Source: Celeribacter neptunius (GTDB taxonomy: Bacteria > Pseudomonadota > Alphaproteobacteria > Rhodobacterales > Rhodobacteraceae). From it: a DNA stretch of 64,000 nucleotides. Position numbers and translations under genes: made by a program. The stretch lies in NCBI RefSeq assembly GCF_900113955.1, contig NZ_FORH01000006.1:186001-250000 (forward strand). The letters run 5' to 3'. The notes under the pieces were generated by a model that saw nothing but the letters and a program-made list of their open reading frames with translations, was not told the origin of the DNA and made no database searches. Every line of letters starts with the position of its first letter. Within the stretch, counting starts at the first letter, position 1. Shown piece by piece: positions 8,418-17,280 of this stretch.

Positions 8418-9380
8418 TTAGGCCGCCAGACCTTTCGAACCCATTTCCAGGAATTTCTTGCGGCGGTCCTTGAGGATCGCATCGGGCTTTTTCTTCATCA
8501 GCGGCGTCAGGAGCGCTTCGATCGCCTTGCCGACCGAGGCAATCGCCGCCTCGCGGTCACGCTGGGCGCCGCCCAGCGGTTCGGGGATCACCTGATCCAC
8601 GACGCCGAGCTTTTGCAGATCCTGCGCGGTGAGCCGCAGCGCTTCGGCGGCTTCGCGCATCTTCTCGGCATCCTTCCACAGGATCGAGGCACAGCCCTCC
8701 GGCGTGATCACCGAATAGACCGAATGCTCGAGCATGGCGACCTTGTTGGCGGAGGCAAAGGCCACCGCGCCGCCGGAGCCGCCCTCGCCGATGATGATCG
8801 AGATCAGCGGCACTTTCAAAGACAGGCATTTCTCGGTTGAGCGCGCGATGGCCTCGGACTGACCGCGCTCTTCCGCGCCCTTGCCGGGATAGGCACCGGG
8901 CGTGTCGACGAGGGTGATCACCGGCAGGCCGAATTTATCCGCCAGTTCCATCAGGCGGATCGCCTTGCGATAGCCCTCGGGCCGGGCCATGCCGAAATTG
9001 CGCTCGATCCGCGATGTGGTGTCATGGCCCTTTTCCTGACCGATCACCACCACGGGTTGATCGTTGAACCGCGCCAGCCCGCCCATCACGGCGTGATCAT
9101 CGGCAAAATTGCGGTCGCCGGCGAGCGGGGTGTATTCGGTGAACAACGCCTCGATGTAATCCTTGCAATGCGGACGTTCCGGGTGACGCGCCACCTGACA
9201 TTTGCGCCAGGCCGAGAGACCCTTGTACAGGTCCTTGAGCATGTCATCCGCCTTCTTGTCCAAGGCGGCGGCTTCTTTTTCGACATCCATCTCTTCGTTG
9301 GCGCGGGCCAGAGCGCGCAGCTCCTCGGCTTTGCCTTCGATCTCCGCGAGCGGTTTTTCGAATTCGAGATAATGAGTCAT
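8418..9380 (-). CDS. accA: Acetyl-CoA carboxylase carboxyltransferase subunit alpha
   Basis: Alpha subunit of the carboxyltransferase that makes malonyl-CoA for fatty acid synthesis, 320 residues, the standard length. The N-terminal helical region ([17 protein letters not shown]) is typical. The crotonase-like core carries [28 protein letters not shown] and IGEGGSGGA. These are the oxyanion-hole and biotin/CoA-binding segments of AccA. The chosen ATG ([10 protein letters not shown]) matches the family start; the frame extends 20 codons upstream without support. The gene stands alone and ends at a strong terminator. Confidence 0.97.
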   Translation of the reverse strand: MTHYLEFEKPLAEIEGKAEELRALARANEEMDVEKEAAALDKKADDMLKDLYKGLSAWRKCQVARHPERPHCKDYIEALFTEYTPLAGDRNFADDHAVMGGLARFNDQPVVVIGQEKGHDTTSRIERNFGMARPEGYRKAIRLMELADKFGLPVITLVDTPGAYPGKGAEERGQSEAIARSTEKCLSLKVPLISIIIGEGGSGGAVAFASANKVAMLEHSVYSVITPEGCASILWKDAEKMREAAEALRLTAQDLQKLGVVDQVIPEPLGGAQRDREAAIASVGKAIEALLTPLMKKKPDAILKDRRKKFLEMGSKGLAA

Positions 9381-9511
9381 ACGGGGGGCCTCCGAACGGG
9401 TTTCGATCCCGTATATGGCGATTTTTGGGTCTGGGTGCAACTCAGCAAGATTTGTGATCTGCTGAAGCGGTATCTCTGCGGTCGAGGACTTGTTGAAAGG
9501 ACACGAGGTAA

Positions 9512-10351
9512 ATGGTGCGGCACTCTTATGAAGATCGGCTCTTGCGGGTGCTCGATTACGTCTATGCCCATCTCGATGGCGATCTCTCGCTCGACACGCT
9601 GGCGGAAGTCGCAGCGCTGTCGCGGTTTCATTTCCACCGGGTGTTTTCCGGGATGACCGGTGAAACGGTCGCGGGGTTTATCCGGCGGGTGCGCTTGTCC
9701 AAGGCCTCGCATCTTCTGCTGCGCAGCGAGGACGAAATCGAACGCATCGCTCTGCAATGCGGCTACCCCAATCCGCGCAGTTTTACCCGTGCCTTTCAAG
9801 ATGCCTTTGGACTGACGCCGACCGCCTTTCGGGCGCGTGGCGTTGAGATGCCGCCTCTGCGGCTCAATGAAAGAGGAGATTACGAAATGTATGAGATCAC
9901 GGTTGAAGACCGGGCGCCCGCGGCTTTTGCAGGTGTGGCGCATAAGGGAGATTACATGGAGATCGGCCAGGCCTTCGAGGTGGCTGCAAAAACCGCTTTG
10001 TCGCGGGGGATGGGGCCGGTGCTCGGGGCGATGGTGGGCGTGTATTTTTCCAACCCTGGCGAGGTGCCGGTCGAGGAGATGCGCAGTATGGCTGGATTTG
10101 TCCTGACGGGTGAGATGGATCTTGCGCCGCCGCTCGAACCTTTTTCACTCGCCGGTGGGCGCTATGCCGTGTTGCGCCATATCGGCCCCTATACCGGGTT
10201 GCGACAGGCCTATGATTATCTCTACGGCAAATGGTTGCCCGAAAGCGGCGAGGAGCCGCGCGACGGGCCGCCGTTCGAGATCTACCTGAATTCGCCGATG
10301 GACACCGCGCCGGAGGATCTGGTGACACTGATCCATGCGCCCATCGCATGA
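9512..10351 (+). CDS. AraC-family regulator with GyrI-like effector domain
   Basis: A 279-residue regulator. The AraC/XylS DNA-binding module is N-terminal: a first helix-turn-helix near [19 protein letters not shown] (residues 25-45) and a second near [20 protein letters not shown] (75-97). A short linker leads to a GyrI-like/SOUL-type ligand domain (about 125-279, [20 protein letters not shown] and [20 protein letters not shown]). The Rob/SoxS-like order with a C-terminal GyrI domain usually binds small amphipathic drugs or metabolites. It is divergent from accA, and no obvious target gene adjoins it. Confidence 0.9.
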   Translation: MVRHSYEDRLLRVLDYVYAHLDGDLSLDTLAEVAALSRFHFHRVFSGMTGETVAGFIRRVRLSKASHLLLRSEDEIERIALQCGYPNPRSFTRAFQDAFGLTPTAFRARGVEMPPLRLNERGDYEMYEITVEDRAPAAFAGVAHKGDYMEIGQAFEVAAKTALSRGMGPVLGAMVGVYFSNPGEVPVEEMRSMAGFVLTGEMDLAPPLEPFSLAGGRYAVLRHIGPYTGLRQAYDYLYGKWLPESGEEPRDGPPFEIYLNSPMDTAPEDLVTLIHAPIA

Positions 10352-10372
10352 GGCCTTGCGCCTGACAGGAAA

Positions 10373-10400
10373 GCGCCCCGGAGATTGCTCCCCGGGGCGC
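10373..10400 (-). terminator. Terminator hairpin downstream of mcl1
   Basis: Nine-base stem GCGCCCCGG/CCGGGGCGC around a ten-base loop. Read on the minus strand it is followed by TTTCCT. It lies 46 bp beyond the mcl1 stop, and between convergent genes it may serve both. The U-tract is short, so confidence is moderate. Confidence 0.6.
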
Positions 10401-10445
10401 GGTCACCTCAACGGTCAGGTCCTCCTCCCGGCCGGAGGGAAAGGC

Positions 10446-11405
10446 TTAGCTGTTGGCGATCAACTCGGACTGAGCGACGATCACCTCGGCCTGTTTGATC
10501 GAGGCGATATCGACCAGACGGCCTTTGTAGACCGTCGCGCCCTCGCCATTGGCCTTGGCCTGCTCCATCGCCGCGAGAATCTCGCGCGCCTCAGAGACGG
10601 CCTCCTCGGAGGGTGTGAACACTTCATTGGCCAGGGCGATCTGTTTCGGGTGGATCGCCCATTTGCCGACCATGCCGAGCGTTGCGGAGCGGCGCGCCTG
10701 TGCCCGGTAGCCCTCGTCATCGGAGAAATCGCCAAACGGCCCGTCGACCGGCAGCACCCCATGGGTGCGGCAAGCGGCGACGATGGCGGCCTGAGCCCAG
10801 TGCCACGGGTCTGAGTAATGCCGGGTGTCACCGTGCAGCATGTAATAGTTTTCCTGCGTGCCGCCGATACCGGTGGTCTGCATGCCCATCGAGGCGGCGA
10901 AATCCGCCGCCCCAAGGCTCATGGCGACGAGCCGCGGAGAGCTGGCTGCGATCTCCTCGACATGAGCGATGCCGGCGGCGGATTCGATGATGACTTCGAA
11001 ATTGATCTTCTTGGTGCGGCCCTTGGCGCGCTCGATGGCGGTGACCAGCGCATCCACCGCATAGATATCTTCGGCACAGCCCACTTTCGGGATCATGATC
11101 TGGTCGAGCCGCTCACCGGCCTGTTCCAGAAGATCGACGACGTCGCGATACCAGTAGGGCGTGTCGAGCGAGTTGATCCGCACCGCGAGGGTCTTTTTGC
11201 CCCAATCAATCGTGTTGATCGCCTCGATGATATTGGCGCGGGCCACGTCCTTGTCCGACGGCGCCACCGAGTCTTCGAGATCGAGATTGATCACATCCGC
11301 GTCCGAAGCCGCCATTTTCGGGAACAGCTTGGTGTTGGAGCCGGGGCCGAACAGTTGGCAACGGTTCGGGCGATCCACGGGGGTGGGCTGAAGACGGAAG
11401 GACAT
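10446..11405 (-). CDS. mcl1: L-malyl-CoA / beta-methylmalyl-CoA lyase
   Basis: HpcH/HpaI-family CoA-ester lyase, 319 residues, very close in sequence to Mcl1 of Rhodobacter. In that family it cleaves malyl-CoA to acetyl-CoA and glyoxylate and beta-methylmalyl-CoA to propionyl-CoA and glyoxylate, in the ethylmalonyl-CoA and propionate pathways. Visible motifs are VINLDLEDSVAP (Mg-binding acidic patch), FEVIIESAAGI (metal Glu), GAADFAASMGMQTTG and GKWAIHPKQI. The start MSFRLQP is the family start; the frame runs on 24 codons upstream. It is divergent from dgcN across 281 bp. Confidence 0.95.
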   Translation of the reverse strand: MSFRLQPTPVDRPNRCQLFGPGSNTKLFPKMAASDADVINLDLEDSVAPSDKDVARANIIEAINTIDWGKKTLAVRINSLDTPYWYRDVVDLLEQAGERLDQIMIPKVGCAEDIYAVDALVTAIERAKGRTKKINFEVIIESAAGIAHVEEIAASSPRLVAMSLGAADFAASMGMQTTGIGGTQENYYMLHGDTRHYSDPWHWAQAAIVAACRTHGVLPVDGPFGDFSDDEGYRAQARRSATLGMVGKWAIHPKQIALANEVFTPSEEAVSEAREILAAMEQAKANGEGATVYKGRLVDIASIKQAEVIVAQSELIANS

Positions 11406-11448
11406 GGTGGCTCCTGTCGGCAATGATGTTTCGAAATTGTCGCCAGCA

Positions 11449-11477
11449 TTGTTATTATCTTGCTTTGCGTGGTGCAA
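11449..11477 (-). promoter_or_regulatory. Candidate mcl1 promoter
   Basis: On the minus strand TTGCAC (11472-11477) and TAACAA (11449-11454) are separated by 17 bases and point at mcl1, 44 bp from its start. The -35 hexamer lies inside a block (11469-11501) that resembles the mscL upstream region. Confidence 0.4.
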
Positions 11478-11686
11478 GCCACATTTTGCGTCTGCGGCAT
11501 ATCCCCAAAAAACCTCTCAAATAAGTTTTCAAACTGCTCAAAACGTAATCATTTCAATATATGTCCCAGTTTTGTGGATATATTCGGGATATTCTCCCAA
11601 TCCGTCAGCTTTCCTGACGCAATTTGCGAAGCACCTTGCGGCGAATCTCGGTCATGATTTTTCAAACGCAACCGGAGAGCTGCACC

Positions 11687-12706
11687 ATGATCGAAACACC
11701 ATATCTTCTTTTCCTCGGAGACGCCCCTGACCAACTGGCCGCGAAAGTGGCGCAGGGGATCAAGGACTGGCGCCCGGAATTCGCGCTGGGTCAATATCGC
11801 ATGGACGGCTGCAAGGCCGACATGAAATTGCCGGACATGGATCTGAAAGCCGCCAAGGCTGCGGGTGCCAAGACGCTGGTGATCGGCGTTGCCAACCGCG
11901 GTGGTGTGATCAGCCCGGCCTGGAAAAAGGTTCTGGTCGCGGCGCTGGAAGAAGGTTTCGACATCGCGTCGGGCCTGCACAACCTGTTGCGCGACGAGGA
12001 AGATCTCGCCGCCGTCGCCAAGGCTTGCGGCCGGGCGCTGCATGACGTGCGCGTGCCCGAGGTGAAATACCCGATCGCCAATGGCGTGAAACGCAGCGGC
12101 AAGCGCTGCCTCGCCGTCGGCACCGATTGTTCGGTCGGCAAGATGTACACCGCTCTGGCGATGGACAAGGAAATGCGCGAGCGCGGGTTGAAATCCACCT
12201 TCCGCGCCACCGGTCAGACCGGCATCCTGATCACCGGCGACGGTGTGCCCTTGGATGCGGTGGTGGCCGATTTCATGGCCGGTTCGATCGAATGGCTGAC
12301 GCCGGACAATGATGAAGATCACTGGGACCTGATCGAAGGTCAGGGCAGCCTGTTCCACGTCTCCTACTCGGGCGTGACCATGGCGCTGGTGCATGGCGGT
12401 CAGCCGGATGCGCTGATCCTCTGCCACGAGCCGACCCGCGCGCATATGCGGGGTCTGCCGGGCTATGACCTGCCGACGCTCGAGGCGCTGCGCGATACCG
12501 CGCTCACCCTGGCACGCGTCGCCAACCCGGCGTGTGAGGTCGTGGGCATCTCGGTCAACACCCAGCACCTGAGCGAGGAAGAGGCGATTGCCTATCTCGC
12601 CAAGGTCGAGGGGGAAATGGGTTTGCCCGCGATCGATCCCTTCCGTCAGGGCGCCGGCCGTCTGGTGGATGCGCTCGAGGGAAAGACATCTGAGCTTGCG
12701 GCGTAA
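11687..12706 (+). CDS. dgcN: DUF1611 protein, D-glutamate N-acetyltransferase-like DgcN
   Basis: A 339-residue DUF1611 protein. The N-terminal Rossmann-like half (to about 135) is followed by a P-loop-like half with AVGTDCSVGKMYTAL (about 143-157), then ATGQTGILITGDGVP and EGQGSLFHV. DUF1611 proteins paired with a DgcA-type epimerase have been described as D-Glu N-acetyltransferases in D-glutamate catabolism. The next gene is exactly that epimerase, which supports the call. The ATG at 11687 has a GGAG site; the frame extends 21 codons upstream without one. The P-loop suggests nucleotide or CoA binding. The reaction itself is taken from family knowledge. Confidence 0.85.
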   Translation: MIETPYLLFLGDAPDQLAAKVAQGIKDWRPEFALGQYRMDGCKADMKLPDMDLKAAKAAGAKTLVIGVANRGGVISPAWKKVLVAALEEGFDIASGLHNLLRDEEDLAAVAKACGRALHDVRVPEVKYPIANGVKRSGKRCLAVGTDCSVGKMYTALAMDKEMRERGLKSTFRATGQTGILITGDGVPLDAVVADFMAGSIEWLTPDNDEDHWDLIEGQGSLFHVSYSGVTMALVHGGQPDALILCHEPTRAHMRGLPGYDLPTLEALRDTALTLARVANPACEVVGISVNTQHLSEEEAIAYLAKVEGEMGLPAIDPFRQGAGRLVDALEGKTSELAA

Positions 12707-12749
12707 GGCGTAAGCTCAGAAACTCATCCCAAATCATATCGGAGGTCCC

Positions 12750-13727
12750 ATGAAACTGGACGTGACGGCAGAGGCGTTTCGCCTCGCCGAGGTCTTTACC
12801 ATTTCCCGTGGCTCGCGCACCGAGGCGAAAGTGCTCACAGTGCGTGCCACGGACAAAACTGCGGCAGGCGAATTGACGGGGTGGGGCGAATGTGTGCCCT
12901 ATGCCCGCTATGGCGAGAGCCTGGAGAGCGTGACGGCGGAGATCGAGGCCCTGCCGGCAGACATCACCCGGGCAACGCTGCAGGAGATGATGGAGCCCGG
13001 CGCGGCCCGCAATGCGGTGGATTGCGCGCTCTGGGATCTCGAGGCCTCGAAAACGGGCAAACGGGTTTGGGAAATTCTGGAGCTGCCGGCGCCGGTGCCG
13101 ATGATCACCGCGTTCACCCTGTCTCTGGCCAGCCCGGAAGAGATGCAGGCCTCGGCGGCGAAACATGCGCATCGACCGCTTCTCAAGATCAAGCTCGGCA
13201 CGCCCGACGATATGGCCCGGCTCGAAGCCGTGCGCCGCGGCGCGCCGAAATCGAAAATCATCGTCGATGCGAACGAGGGTTGGACGGCCGAGGTCTACGC
13301 GGATCTCGCGCCGCACCTGCTGCGGCTTGGCGTCGAGCTGGTGGAACAACCCTTGCCTGCGGGACAGGATGACATGTTGGCGGAGATTGAGAGACCCCTT
13401 CCGGTCTGCGCCGATGAGTCCTGTCACGACCGGAAGAGCCTCCCCGATCTCAAGGGCAAATACGATGTGATCAACATCAAGCTCGACAAGACCGGGGGGC
13501 TCACCGAGGCGCTGGAACTGCGCAAAGCCGCGCGGGCCGAGGGGTATGGCATCATGGTCGGCTGCATGGTCGGCACCTCTCTGGCGATGGCGCCGGCGGT
13601 GATCGTGGCCCAGGGGGCGCGTGTCGTGGATCTTGACGGGCCTTTGCTTTTGGCCGAAGACCGTCCGGAACCTTTGCACTATGACGCCGAGGGTGTTCAC
13701 CCGCCCAAACGCGCACTCTGGGGCTGA
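12750..13727 (+). CDS. dgcA: DgcA: N-acetyl-D-glutamate racemase / dipeptide epimerase (enolase superfamily)
   Basis: A 325-residue enolase-superfamily enzyme of the muconate-lactonizing/dipeptide-epimerase subgroup. The KxK catalytic lysines are K146 and K148 (LLKIKLG). Metal ligands are D173 (VDANEG), E199 (VEQPLP) and D222 (CADES). The opposite lysine lies in NIKLDKTGG (242-250). Such enzymes epimerize L-Ala-D/L-Glu; next to DgcN they act on N-acetyl-D-Glu. AGGAGG-type site GGAGG precedes the ATG. It lies 43 bp after dgcN and 35 bp before the aminotransferase, so the three form one operon. Confidence 0.87.
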   Translation: MKLDVTAEAFRLAEVFTISRGSRTEAKVLTVRATDKTAAGELTGWGECVPYARYGESLESVTAEIEALPADITRATLQEMMEPGAARNAVDCALWDLEASKTGKRVWEILELPAPVPMITAFTLSLASPEEMQASAAKHAHRPLLKIKLGTPDDMARLEAVRRGAPKSKIIVDANEGWTAEVYADLAPHLLRLGVELVEQPLPAGQDDMLAEIERPLPVCADESCHDRKSLPDLKGKYDVINIKLDKTGGLTEALELRKAARAEGYGIMVGCMVGTSLAMAPAVIVAQGARVVDLDGPLLLAEDRPEPLHYDAEGVHPPKRALWG

Positions 13728-13762
13728 CCCCGTATCCAACCCGCTCATCTAAGGAGATCATG

Positions 13763-14623
13763 ATGACCCGCACCGTCTATGTGAACGGCGACTACCTGCC
13801 GGAAACCGAGGCCAAAGTATCCATTTTCGACCGCGGGTTCCTGATGGCGGACGCCGTTTACGAGGTGACCTCGGTTCTCGGCGGCAAGCTTCTGGACTTT
13901 CAGGGCCACGTGGCGCGCCTTCAGCGCTCGCTCAGCGAGCTGCAAATGGTCTCGCCCGTCACCATGGACGAGCTTCTCGAGATCCATCACCAGCTGATTG
14001 AGAAAAACGATCTCGACGAGGGCGGCATCTACCTGCAGATCACCCGCGGTGCCGGGGCGGATCGCGATTTCCTCTGGCCGGACCCCGAAGAGGTCCAGGG
14101 CGGTATCGTGCTCTTCACCTTCGCCAAAAAGATCACCGCCAACAAATCGATCGATGAGGGCATCAAGGTGATCTCCATCGAGGATCTGCGCTGGGGCCGT
14201 CGCGACATCAAGACCACGCAGCTCCTGTACCCGTCCTTTGCCAAGATGCAGGCGAAGAAAGCCGGGGCAACCGACGCCTGGTTTGTCGAAGATGGCTATG
14301 TGACCGAGGGCTATGCCAACAACGTCTATATCGTCAAAGACGGCGTGATCATCACCCGCCAGCTCTCCAATGACATCCTGCACGGCATCACCCGTGCCGC
14401 GATCCTGAAATTTGCGGCGGAAGCGCAGATGAAAGTCGAGGAACGCCCCTTCACCATCGAAGAGGCGCAAGCCGCCGACGAGGCGTTTGCGACCTCGGCC
14501 ACCGGGTTCTCGCAACCGGTCGTGGAGATCGATGGCGTGACCGTCGGCACCGGCAAACCGGGCCCGGTCTCGAAACGCCTGCGCGAGATCTACATCGAAG
14601 AAATGCCGAAAACCGCGCTTTGA
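13763..14623 (+). CDS. dat: D-amino-acid transaminase (PLP fold type IV)
   Basis: A 286-residue class IV aminotransferase closest to D-alanine aminotransferase. The PLP lysine is K150 in RRDIKTTQLL. DRGFLMADAVYE at the N-terminus, the TRGAGADRDF region and the EGYANNVYIVKDG strand are family hallmarks. It would move the amino group between D-Ala or D-Glu and 2-oxoacids. Two ATGs follow each other at 13760 and 13763; AAGGAG at 13751 is better spaced for the second. Position after dgcN-dgcA supports a D-amino-acid degradation role. Branched-chain aminotransferase or aminodeoxychorismate lyase activity is less likely. Confidence 0.88.
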   Translation: MTRTVYVNGDYLPETEAKVSIFDRGFLMADAVYEVTSVLGGKLLDFQGHVARLQRSLSELQMVSPVTMDELLEIHHQLIEKNDLDEGGIYLQITRGAGADRDFLWPDPEEVQGGIVLFTFAKKITANKSIDEGIKVISIEDLRWGRRDIKTTQLLYPSFAKMQAKKAGATDAWFVEDGYVTEGYANNVYIVKDGVIITRQLSNDILHGITRAAILKFAAEAQMKVEERPFTIEEAQAADEAFATSATGFSQPVVEIDGVTVGTGKPGPVSKRLREIYIEEMPKTAL

Positions 14624-14655
14624 TCGTCAGGGATATCTGTTGGACAGACCTAAAA

Positions 14656-14677
14656 AAGCCCGCCATATGGCGGGCTT
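14656..14677. terminator. Bidirectional terminator between dat and RTX gene
   Basis: Stem AAGCCCGCC/GGCGGGCTT with an ATAT loop. T-runs flank it on both strands (TTTT on plus, TTTTTT on minus), fitting the convergent genes on either side. Confidence 0.9.
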
Positions 14678-14713
14678 TTCCAATCGTGCTACACGATATG
14701 TCCTACGCGATGC

Positions 14714-15664
14714 TTAGACTGTCAGGGTAAAGAGCCCGGTCGTATCGGCGGGCAGATCGGCAAGGGTCAGCCCCTGGAGCAGCGCGACCTGTTCCCCGAG
14801 GAACTCGAGCATCAGGCCGTCCGAGGTTTCGGTGATCACGATGTCCTCGTCCGCGCCAATGCCGGAGAGGTCGCTGCCATAGACGTCGATCGTGAGGGTG
14901 TCTTCCAGAGGGTCGAAATCGGTGACTGTGACCGTCTCCTCGCTCTGGTCGATATCCTCGGCAACCACGATATGATCCGCACCGGGACCACCGGTCACCT
15001 CATCGCCATTGTCGGCGCCGAGGAAATCGTTCCCTGCGCCACCATTGAGGCTGTCGGGCGTATTGGTGGATTCCAAGCCGGATTCATAGGCGATGAGCGT
15101 GTCGTCGCCCTGTTCGCCGTAGAGCGTATTACTGCCGCTGACGTCCATCATGTAGTCGTTGCCTGCGCCGCCGCGGATCAGGTCGTCACCATTCTGGAAG
15201 TCGAGGGCGGTGAACAGCTCTTCCTCGTTCTCGGCGGCGAAAACGGTCGTGCCGCTTGCATCATCGCCATCGCCGAGGAATATCGTGTCATCGCCTTCGC
15301 CCCCCTCGATCAGGTCGGAGCCGCTATTCCCGAACAGCCGGTCGTCGCCGTCACCGCCGAGAATGCCATCGCTCCCTTCGCCGCCAAAGACGGTGTCGGC
15401 GCCGCCTTCGGCAAAGATGACGTCATTGCCACCCTCGCCGCTGATCCGGTCCGCGGCATTGCTGCCATAGAGGAGGTCGTCACTGTCGTCGCCATTGATG
15501 ACGTTGACATCGTCCGAGCCGTCCTCCGTCGCCGTATCGTCGGATATGTCGCCGGACGTATCCGGGGTCGGCTCGGTCTCTGCCTCATTGTCATCGTGGT
15601 CGTCGTCTGAATCAATCAGGAATGCGGCGCCGAGCATGGCCGGCACCAAAAGTAAAAGCCACAT
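14714..15664 (-). CDS. Short RTX (hemolysin-type calcium-binding repeat) protein with N-terminal membrane segment
   Basis: A 316-residue acidic protein. It starts MWLLLLVPAMLGAAFLI, one hydrophobic helix, then an Asp/Glu/Thr-rich linker. From about residue 55 to 235 it carries RTX nonapeptides of the GGxGxDxux type (GGEGSDGIL, GGDGDDRLF, GGEGDDTIF, GGAGNDYMM, GGAGNDFLG), which bind calcium between turns. A C-terminal domain ends in LPADTTGLFTLTV. RTX proteins usually leave by type I secretion with no N-terminal signal, so the N-terminal helix is unusual and suggests membrane anchoring or Sec entry. The start was chosen at the hydrophobic helix, downstream of GGGGGTG; 52 upstream codons look non-coding. 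Function unknown. Confidence 0.8.
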   Translation of the reverse strand: MWLLLLVPAMLGAAFLIDSDDDHDDNEAETEPTPDTSGDISDDTATEDGSDDVNVINGDDSDDLLYGSNAADRISGEGGNDVIFAEGGADTVFGGEGSDGILGGDGDDRLFGNSGSDLIEGGEGDDTIFLGDGDDASGTTVFAAENEEELFTALDFQNGDDLIRGGAGNDYMMDVSGSNTLYGEQGDDTLIAYESGLESTNTPDSLNGGAGNDFLGADNGDEVTGGPGADHIVVAEDIDQSEETVTVTDFDPLEDTLTIDVYGSDLSGIGADEDIVITETSDGLMLEFLGEQVALLQGLTLADLPADTTGLFTLTV

Positions 15665-15934
15665 AATATCCACCCCCGGAAAATTGAGCTTTGTTAATAA
15701 TCTATGCGTTTCTGCAACAGAAACATGGCCCTGAAATGAGCCACGTTCCGGGGCACTAGACCTCCGGGATCGGGGAGTGTCAATCGTCGTTAAATTTCCG
15801 TAAATGATAAGGATGCCCAATCAACACAAAATGCATTTTTGGCGCGGATTGTTTCTCGAAATTGAACGAAGATCGAATCTCGATCATTCGGGGCATATCG
15901 TGCTGGGGGGCTGGTCAGATGCGGGCAGCGCGGC

Positions 15935-16321
15935 CTATTTCAGAATCCCGTTCAGACAGCCCTCGGCGTCGAGACGGTTTTGCCAGCCCCGGGTGCGCAG
16001 CCCGTCGAGATCGGCGAATTGCGCGCAGAGCTGAAACGTCTGCGGTCCCGTGGCGCGATAGCTGTAGCCTTCCTGCGCCAGCAAGGCGTCCGGCCTCAGA
16101 GGGCTGGTGCACAGCGGGGTGTCCACCAGCGCTTCGGGGCTGCGGGCATCGGCGCGGGCCAGACATTGCACATAGCGCTCGAGATCCTGCAATTCGCGAA
16201 ATCGCTGATCGTCGCGCTTTGCCACCCGGGCCGCTTGGGGGCTGCCGACCGCGATCAGCCCGGCGATCAGCACCGCGCCCGTCAGCAGGGCAAGGGCAAG
16301 AAGCGGCCAGAGCTTAGCCAT
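15935..16321 (-). CDS. Small membrane-anchored protein of unknown function
   Basis: A 128-residue protein with an N-terminal hydrophobic helix (LLALALLTGAVLIAGLIAVG, residues 7-26), then a soluble part with four cysteines (C53, C71, C98, C121 by count). I do not recognise a family. The four cysteines in an exported domain suggest two disulfides. Its start overlaps the end of the DUF5671 gene by eight bases, so it is the last gene of a five-gene minus operon. Confidence 0.7.
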   Translation of the reverse strand: MAKLWPLLALALLTGAVLIAGLIAVGSPQAARVAKRDDQRFRELQDLERYVQCLARADARSPEALVDTPLCTSPLRPDALLAQEGYSYRATGPQTFQLCAQFADLDGLRTRGWQNRLDAEGCLNGILK

Positions 16322-16949
16322 CGTTCTCGGCGTCCTTCATGGCGATCTGGAAATAGCCGAAAATTGTCCCGGACACGGCCGCGACCAGCAACAGCTTGAG
16401 GATGAATTGCAGGGTCAGATCACCGCTGAGCAGGGCATAGATCGCGCCGAGGAGATCGCCAAGAAGCGTGATGGCGGAAAAGAACAGTGCGATATAGCCG
16501 AACCATTTGCGCACGGCGGAGCGTTTCCGGCTCGGGTCGCGGGTCAGGGCGCGCGTCTCGCTGCGCTGCATCAAAAGGAACAGCGGGAAGAACACGATCA
16601 GCGCGGCGATCGACCAGCGCATGGAACTGGTGCTGTAGCCCGGGCGCAGCCCTTCGGTCTCGGGTATCCAGCGGTTGATGAGATCGACGCCGAGATCGAC
16701 GATATTCCAGGCGGTCATGCCGAGCGCCACGAACATCAACGCGTAAAAGAACGCTTCTTTCGCCGAGACATAGGGGCGCGGGCGCGGCACCGGCGGGATG
16801 TGATCCGTTTCGGCCCAGGCCGAGAGCGCATCGTGCACTTCGGTCTCGGCCCAGCCGGCCGTGCGCAGGGCGCTTGCGATCTCCGCGCGGCTCTGACCTT
16901 CGATCAGCGCCTCACGCGTGAACTGCGCCAACTGCTCCGCAGGTTTCAT
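16314..16949 (-). CDS. DUF5671 domain membrane protein
   Basis: A 211-residue membrane protein. The first 55 residues are soluble and resemble the small helical regulatory segment found in this group (QFTREALIEGQSRAEIASALRTAGW). Four hydrophobic segments then follow around residues 65-90, 110-128, 147-170 and 178-200, separated by charged loops; this matches DUF5671. Function is unknown. The start overlaps the end of DUF1244 by four bases and its end overlaps the next gene, so it is translated within one operon. Confidence 0.8.
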   Translation of the reverse strand: MKPAEQLAQFTREALIEGQSRAEIASALRTAGWAETEVHDALSAWAETDHIPPVPRPRPYVSAKEAFFYALMFVALGMTAWNIVDLGVDLINRWIPETEGLRPGYSTSSMRWSIAALIVFFPLFLLMQRSETRALTRDPSRKRSAVRKWFGYIALFFSAITLLGDLLGAIYALLSGDLTLQFILKLLLVAAVSGTIFGYFQIAMKDAENDG

Positions 16950-17275
16950 TCCTTCGCATCCGTGCCGACGTTATCGGCGAAGGCCTTCTCGAACGCCGCC
17001 TGTTTCTCCGGACTGGCCGGGGTCTGGCTCTGGGCTTTCCAGTCGTCATAGGGCATGCCGTAGTAAAGTTCGCGCGCCTCGTCCTTCGACATCTCGATAC
17101 CGCGCTCGGCGGCGGCTTCCTGGACCCAGCGCGACAGGCAGTTGCGGCAGAACCCGGCGAGGTTCATCAGGTCGATATTCTGCACATCCGGGCGTTTGTT
17201 CATCAGATGATCGCGCAGCGTGCGAAACGCCGCCGCTTCAATCTCCTCCATGGTTTGCTCATTGATCTTGTCCAT
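16946..17275 (-). CDS. DUF1244 family protein
   Basis: A 109-residue DUF1244 protein, a small alphaproteobacterial/gammaproteobacterial family without known function. Family hallmarks are AAAFRTLRDHL, the CRNCLSRW cysteine pair and the YGMPYDDWK segment. The cysteine pair within a helical core could bind metal. ATG at 17275 has AAAGGG ten bases upstream. An in-frame GTG three codons earlier overlaps the preceding stop and cannot be excluded. Confidence 0.87.
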   Translation of the reverse strand: MDKINEQTMEEIEAAAFRTLRDHLMNKRPDVQNIDLMNLAGFCRNCLSRWVQEAAAERGIEMSKDEARELYYGMPYDDWKAQSQTPASPEKQAAFEKAFADNVGTDAKE

Positions 17276-17280
17276 CTCGA

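Noticed and set aside
8235-8840. 201-codon plus-strand ORF entering accA
   Set aside because: It starts in the repeat element and continues antisense to accA.
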